Positions 58,881-64,000 of a stretch of DNA of 64,000 nucleotides are shown here, one piece after another. Positions within the stretch are counted from its first letter, which is position 1. Each line of letters opens with the position of its first letter. A program made the translations under genes and the position numbers. The DNA is from Haberlea rhodopensis (lineage: Eukaryota; Streptophyta; Magnoliopsida; Lamiales; Gesneriaceae). The notes under the pieces were generated by a model. The model ran no database searches and had not been told where the DNA came from. It saw nothing but the letters and a program-made list of their open reading frames with translations. The stretch covers positions 868,001 to 932,000 of the forward strand of contig CAJQUN010000152.1 in assembly GCA_907163345.1 (NCBI GenBank). The letters run 5' to 3'.

Positions 58881-58899
58881 TTCATGGTTCAGTTAAGTT

Positions 58900-59090
58900 G
58901 ACGTATGAGGGAGGGGTGCCTCGATGGTTTAGATTTCCATCGCGCTGGCTCCAATATAAGTAAAGGGTCAGGGGCCATCTTTATACAGCCCTGTATGTTC
59001 GATAGAGACAAAAAATTATCCACACTTTTCGGAGTATGCTGATTACCACTGAACCATACAAGATAGTTACCGCCTATCATGCGGCTTTAT
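58900..59090 (-). mobile_element. Possible SINE remnant
   Basis: Minus-strand TGGTTCAGTGGTAATCAGC near 59040-59060 matches a tRNA A-box well. About 40 bases on, TCTATCGAACATAC is only a weak B-box. The body then runs to about 58910. Confidence 0.35.
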
Positions 59091-59382
59091 TTCAATTCTT
59101 TGTTTTTTTGGTCGTTCCATTCTGTCGGTCGATGGTAGTATAAGAGAGAAATTATGAAGAATTTTTATGGGTGTAATTATTTCAATTATGAAATTAAAGG
59201 CTAATTATATGAAACGTATTTATTTAGCAAGAAACATACACAAATCGCGGCAAAAGCTGAGTATTATGTTTCATATGTTTGTGAATAATTTTCGTTATCA
59301 ACTCTTAAAGGAGTATATAAAATTTGATCAAATTGGAGCGTATAAATTCATTCGGAAAATCAGTATCCAATAATATCTCAAG

Positions 59383-60050
59383 TTAGTTTCGTATTAATCT
59401 CGTGCTTCTGGTTTCCATTCCCATCATCATATTGATGATAAATCTCCTCGTGCTTTGCCATAAGAACTTGTAGTCTGTATCATGGTGAAGATAAGGTAAG
59501 GCTGTGATTCTTGCTAAAAAAAAAACTGAACGTGTTCGAGTTGTTGGCTCTTCCAACCCGGCAGCATTCATGAGTTGCTCGTTCAACTGTCCCTCGGAAA
59601 CAGGGTCGAAAAGTACCATGCCACCCCCGTCCTTTCTTTCTATCGGTCCCACCCAGCAAGATACGGCTCAACCAAAAAAGGGAAAGGGGAGTGCCTATCA
59701 CAAGCATTTTTTTTATTTTATTAGTTTAGTAACGTCAAGATTTGGCTCCCTGAAGGATAAAAAATGGGGGGCTTCTGCTACGGGCTATACCACCCAAACC
59801 AATTGAGGGAAGCCGCATTCGTCCCATCGCAAGCACCTATAATGTCATGATCACATTGGTTTATCCTTGTTTTTTTGGTAGTTTAACGAACGGTCGCCCC
59901 TCTAACAAGTATAAATATGGAAACTTCTCTGCCATTTGGATCGGAGACTTTATGGAGGAAATCGAGTTTTAAATTCCCAGAAACCGCACGATTATATAGC
60001 CAAAGGGAATAGGTTGCGCCTAAAATCATCCCAAGCACCGCTAATGTCTC
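59383..60050 (-). pseudogene. nad4: Mitochondrial nad4 fragment in nuclear DNA (NUMT)
   Basis: The minus strand 60050-59900 encodes TLAVLGMILGATYSLWLYNR and AVSGNLKLDFLHKVSDPNGR then EVSIFIL, the end of an internal nad4 exon (complex I subunit 4). It then continues with GGGCGACCG, close to the GUGCGACCG-type start of a plant mitochondrial group II intron. The following ~500 bases (to about 59383) have the balanced base composition and style of mitochondrial intron sequence, unlike the AT-rich flanks. There is no start codon and the exon is cut, so it is a non-functional transfer. Confidence 0.82.
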
Positions 60051-60105
60051 TCTCAAAAAGAGGCCAAGTCGCCAACCATAGATTAGAGGTGGCAAAATAG
60101 ATTAG

Positions 60106-60904
60106 GCGATTACTTCTTTTTTTTTTATAAACTTGCCCATGAGTCCGCACAGTCTATTCCACCCGTTTTTTCATCTTTACATGGGATTTTATACTTCCTA
60201 AACTTTATCTGCATGATGGTGAAGTGACGATACGAATAATATATGAAAGTTGTGGAACTTGGCATGATAAAAATGTTTTATTTTCTAAGCATGTAATAGG
60301 ATTGTTAGTTTTCTTTATTTATTATCTTAAGTTGTTAAATATTTTATATGTTTTTCAAAAGTTAATGTATGATACTTTGGTTATATATCGGCATATTCTC
60401 TTGAAATGATCCCATTTAATCTCTTATTTTTTGTTGGTTTATGTTATATTATTCAGTAAAAATATAATTCAATATTTTTTGATAATTCAATAAGATAATA
60501 ATTTTTAAGAGAACACTTATATAAATCTATAGTCCCGTCAATATCATAAATTAATAATTCTCTAACTAGAATAATTTAGTAAATTATGAATCTATGATTA
60601 TTTATTTTTTTCGAAATTTAAATCCACGTGTATGTCATCTCTATCATAAATATCGTTATATAAAAACCTTGTTTTTTTAGGAACACCCTGCGTACAATGA
60701 ATTCTTTTTAAATTAATTCACAAAATATGATACATATATTAGTAATATACACACTGATTTTTTATGTAATTAAATTAATATTCATTGAATAAAAAAACCA
60801 AAAACACTTTTTAAATTGATATTTTATGAAATTATCGACTAATTAATATTACTGTAAATTAATTTTTTTTTTTATCCAAACAAACCCAACAAGCAGTTTA
60901 AGTC
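60106..60904. other. AT-rich intergenic region
   Basis: No gene or recognised element. Only short random frames. Confidence 0.45.
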
Positions 60905-61241
60905 GGATGTTAAAAACAAAATATTACCCCGATCATGATTTTCTTGATGTTGTTGCTATGCCCAAAGCCGCTTGCACTTGGAAGAGCTTAATGAAATCAA
61001 AACATGTATTAAATGCTGGAATGAGGTGGAGAATTGGAGATGGAAAAAATGTTAAAATATGGAGGGACATATGGTTGCCGCGCCCAAAGCTTTTCACAAT
61101 CTACTCACCACACACATAACTCCAAGAAAATGCAATTGTTAGTGAGTTATTCTGTAATAATAAACGACAATGGAACGAAGAACCGATGAATCGGGTATTT
61201 TTTAAGACGAGGCACAAATCATATTATCCATAACAATTGGC
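60905..61241 (+). pseudogene. LINE ORF2 C-terminal fragment
   Basis: The plus-strand peptide MLKTKYYPDHDFLDVVAMPK, then TWKSLMKSKHVLNAGMRWRI and GDGKNVKIWRDIWLP, is the conserved stretch downstream of the RT domain in plant LINE ORF2 proteins, before the zf-RVT region. After a stop it continues with VSELFCNNKRQWNEEPMNRV and breaks off at the LTR starting at 61242. Confidence 0.85.
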
Positions 61242-62060
61242 TGATAAGTGTCATTTTTACACTTATTTTGCTATGATTTTGTGATTTTCGTGTTGATTCA
61301 TTGACGATTTTACGCTTTTTGATATCTAGTTGTTGATTTCAGGAATCTAGGTGAAAGTGCATAAAAGTAGAAGAAATAAGCTAAATTGATGAAAAATGAC
61401 CAAACCGAGTCAACAAAGCACAAATGTGGAAATTCAAAGCACCGATCGATCGAGAAGCATTACTCGATCGATCGGGACAGGTTTTTGAAAAACAAATGTT
61501 GAAGACGAGTGATCGATCGCCAGCCTTGCTCGATCGATCGGCGAAGGCAGAAAATTCAAAAACGAGACAGAAGACTTGCGATCGATCGCAAGGCGAGAAT
61601 TTTGGAAAAATAAAATTTCATTTCAAGAGTTTGTGTCCTACAAGGAAGTTGATTTCCCCTCTACTATAAATACATCCTCTTGGACGAAAATTGGGACTTT
61701 TGCACACCATAATTCGGACCTAGGAGCAGCCTCCTCCATCACACATCCATCCAAAAACACCTCAAGCCATTGAAGAGCAAGAGCAACGCAAGAGACGGAA
61801 CGACGGAACAACGCATGGAGTGACGACCTCGTTTATTCGTATTTCTAATCTTGTTTACTTTTTATTTTCAGCTTTTGATGTTTAGATTGTTGAAAAACAT
61901 ATTTATGCATTGCTATTTGATGACGATTGTTGGCTAGACTTGTTTATCAAGACTAGGGGATCCCGTGTTTGAACCTATGATTTGAATATTAGTTTTTGAT
62001 TCAGTTTTTACAATTGAGCATAATTTACGTTTTTAATGCTTTCAAAAGATTAACTACCTT
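61242..62060 (+). repeat. Athila-like LTR remnant with GATCGATC palindromes
   Basis: It begins TGATAAGTGTC...ACACTTAT, the same start theme as the Athila-like LTR at 20483-21962. Five GATCGATC palindromes (61442-61590) come in two pairs plus a single one. TATAAATA at 61665-61672 follows ~75 bp later. The 3' limit is uncertain and no primer site follows. Confidence 0.6.
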
Positions 62061-62071
62061 TTGGTTTCAAA

Positions 62072-62252
62072 CCAACTTCATGTGTAACTAGTACCAAAAT
62101 TGTATATGTTTCATATCAACTTCACGTGTAATAAGTTATGAAAATAGTATAAGTTTCATACCAATTTCATGTGTAACTTGTACCAAAATTATATAGATTT
62201 CATACCGATTTTATGTGTAACGTGTACCAAAATTGTATAGGTTTCGTACCGA
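62072..62252. repeat. Four ~45-bp tandem units
   Basis: Units share TTCATGTGTAACTnGTACCA and TATAnGTTTCATACC with substitutions. Confidence 0.8.
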
Positions 62253-62718
62253 CTGTAATGATTTCTCAAAATTAAAAGTTTAACTTTTAATAGAGGCGTA
62301 TTATAGTCATTTTAATAAGATAGGGAGTTAGAACAAAATTTTAACTTACAGTAGGGAGTTTGAATTAAGTTTTTTTGACATGAGGACTGATTTCATAATT
62401 AAGTTTGACTATGATGATTTTTTTTGAGTTTTCCCGTAAAAATAATAGGAATAAGAATAAAACAATATAATATAATAATATGTAAAAGTAGCAGCAATAA
62501 TAATAATAATAATAATAAGTTGATGTTAATATTGATGCACCCAACATAATTAATTATATTTTTATTTAGCATTCATCTTAACAATTATGATTGTTATGAT
62601 AGTACTTAGTCATGGTTTGGTAGTGTCGCCGAGCTCTCTAAATAAACAATTTAAGATAATTACATAGTAAAGCAGTGCGTTTTTTATCAGTAGGTTTGGT
62701 AACAAGAAAGAGCCGCAA
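62253..62718. other. Spacer upstream of PFP alpha
   Basis: AT-rich, with a (TAA)n run around 62490-62518. Presumed promoter of the next gene; no clear motif. Confidence 0.4.
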
Positions 62719-64000
62719 ATGGATTCAGATTTCGGAATCGAGAGAGAACTCTCTGATCTGCAAAAACTTCGATCTCAGTACCGACCCGAGCTCCCCCCCT
62801 GCCTTCAGGTCTTAATACTCTCTCTGTGGTGTTTTTTTTTTTCGATTCTTAACTGCAAATGCTGCATTCCACTTTTATTCATTATTCGAGATTTTGTAAA
62901 AAGTTGTATTTTTTTTGGTTGGTTTTGGTGGATTGATTTTAGAATTGGCGGAGATGTTTATGCATGCGCTGGGAACGAATCTAGCTTGAGTTTTGCTGTG
63001 TTTTCACGAATCGTAGCGTCGAAGAAAGTAGATTTGATTGTTGGACCGCCTGTATTGTTTTATCTTTATTCTTTTCCTGCCTTTTGATGCAATGCGTCTC
63101 GTATCATACCGGGAATTAATTTTTGTGTTTGGTTTAAAGAGGCAGTTGTCAGTGAAATGCATAATCTTTGGATCCGCGGCGTTTAGACAAGTTCGTTTTT
63201 CACTGTAGAACCCAGAAGGAATTTTTTTTCTTTTCGTAGTTTCTTTCCGATCTTGTACTCTCTGTTCTATTTTGCTCGATAATTTGGAATTTTTCTGGCG
63301 CATAGTTGAAATTGTTGCCTTCTTAGTGCTGATTCTTTCTGCTCTGAATTATGATTTTGTGCCAAGGCTAACAGTAAATGATGACTCCTTTATCTACATA
63401 TTCTGTGCAAAATATAACTTCTCTTAGAAAGTACTTTTGCTTTGTAAAACCACTTTAACCGTCTAGTTGTTGTCTTGGTTTGAGCTAATCCTTCTGTATC
63501 AGTTTTATTTGCATGCAGAAATTTCAGTCGTAATATTGAGCCTTATATATATTTGTAATTTTTAGCTGAATCCCCTCATTTTGAGGCCTGTCGCTGTTTG
63601 TAGAACGTTTCCAACTGCTTCCCCTAATTTTCAACATATCATCTTATTATGACGTGGTCAGGGAACTACTGTCCGTGTAGAGTTTGGTGATGCAACCACA
63701 GCTGCAGACCCCTCAGGCTCTCATACCATTAGTAGGTCGTTTCCTCACACCTATGGTCAACCAATAGCACACTTCTTGAGGGCAACTGCCAAGATCCCCG
63801 ATGCTCAAATAATTACTGACCATCCCGCAACTAGGTATACATCATCTGCACTGGCGATTGCTGTTCTGTTACATCACTGGTCCCCGTGCTTGTAACGTTT
63901 TAAATCATTCAAATTGACAGAAAAGGATTTGCATTCAAACTTATTCAGAAGGTCTCTATCTGCCTCTGCTAAGAAAAAATTGTCATGAGCTCATTTTTTT
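62719..64000 (+). CDS. PFPA: Pyrophosphate-fructose 6-phosphate 1-phosphotransferase alpha subunit, 5' part
   Basis: PFP reversibly makes fructose 1,6-bisphosphate using pyrophosphate in the plant cytosol; the alpha subunit is regulatory. Exon 1 (62719-62808) encodes MDSDFGIERELSDLQKLRSQ and YRPELPPCLQ. Exon 2 (63662-63834) encodes GTTVRVEFGDATTAADPSGS, SRSFPHTYGQPIAHFLRATA and the end HPATR. Both have GT-AG borders, and the phase fits (exon 2 ends on AG of a split codon). The N-terminal ELPPCLQGTTVRVEFGD and FPHTYGQP blocks are those of alpha, not beta, subunits. The next exon is not visible, so the rest lies outside the window. Confidence 0.93.

Noticed and set aside
59504..59806. 100-codon plus-strand frame
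   Set aside because: It is opposite to the mitochondrial-like intron sequence on the minus strand and has no conserved features.
60085..60105. TAGAGGTGGCAAAATAG as a hAT transposon end
   Set aside because: It resembles a known hAT terminal motif, but no matching inverted end or target duplication was found.
63004..63303. 99-codon minus-strand frame
   Set aside because: It lies in the first intron of PFP alpha, antisense, with no family similarity.

Overview
The window is nuclear DNA of a flowering plant, almost certainly a eudicot. The evidence is intron-rich genes with GT-AG junctions, a telo-box/site II ribosomal-protein promoter, plant-only gene types (a membrane-anchored bZIP60, the PFP alpha subunit, an LHC fragment), a mitochondrial nad4 insertion, and dense plant-type Copia, Gypsy, TRIM, Helitron, hAT-like, LINE and SINE-like repeats. 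I cannot name the species.

Layout: 1-3406 is a gag-only Copia element whose 3' LTR abuts a LINE reverse-transcriptase fragment. 3600-12118 is a chromovirus-type Gypsy element on the minus strand, inserted in that LINE (target duplication AATAT) and itself carrying a TRIM (5621-6281, duplication CCAAC). 12371-13883 shows no gene. 13889-22894 is a decayed Copia on the minus strand (duplication TGAAC), with a gag-only Athila-like Gypsy element (17134-21962) inside its gag. 23307-23635 is a small Helitron. About 23.75-35.14 kb holds two diverged direct copies of a roughly 5 kb AT-rich segment with an AACCGG-rich MITE, SINE-like sequences and microsatellites, but no convincing gene.

The gene-bearing part starts at 35.5 kb. 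RPL35 (uL29) lies at 35520-38069 with a hAT-like element in its last intron. An LHC pseudogene fragment follows at 38.6-38.8 kb. A BUBR1/MAD3-type spindle-checkpoint gene lies at 39690-49534: 11 exons sum to 1176 nt (391 codons plus stop), with a 5.2 kb Copia element in intron 9, 16 bp past the splice donor. LTR remnants, a second Helitron and AT-rich MITEs fill 50.6-55.3 kb. bZIP60 lies at 56022-58513, with the IRE1-type unconventional splice region preserved. SINE-like, mitochondrial nad4, LINE and Athila-like LTR fragments follow. The window ends with the first two exons of PFP alpha (62719 onward). The four host genes have unrelated roles (translation, mitosis, ER stress, glycolysis); nothing suggests a cluster.

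The most unusual pattern is architectural. At least five LTR types from both Copia and Gypsy families carry short palindromes set as close pairs about 20-24 bp apart, and one more LTR carries a single 20-bp palindrome. The palindrome sequence differs between families (GATCGATC cores, GGCGATCGCC, GGCGTAATTACGCC, GGAGGCGCTCGAGCGCCTCC). In most of them the palindromes lie 70-300 bp upstream of a TATA box, which would be the promoter-proximal U3.
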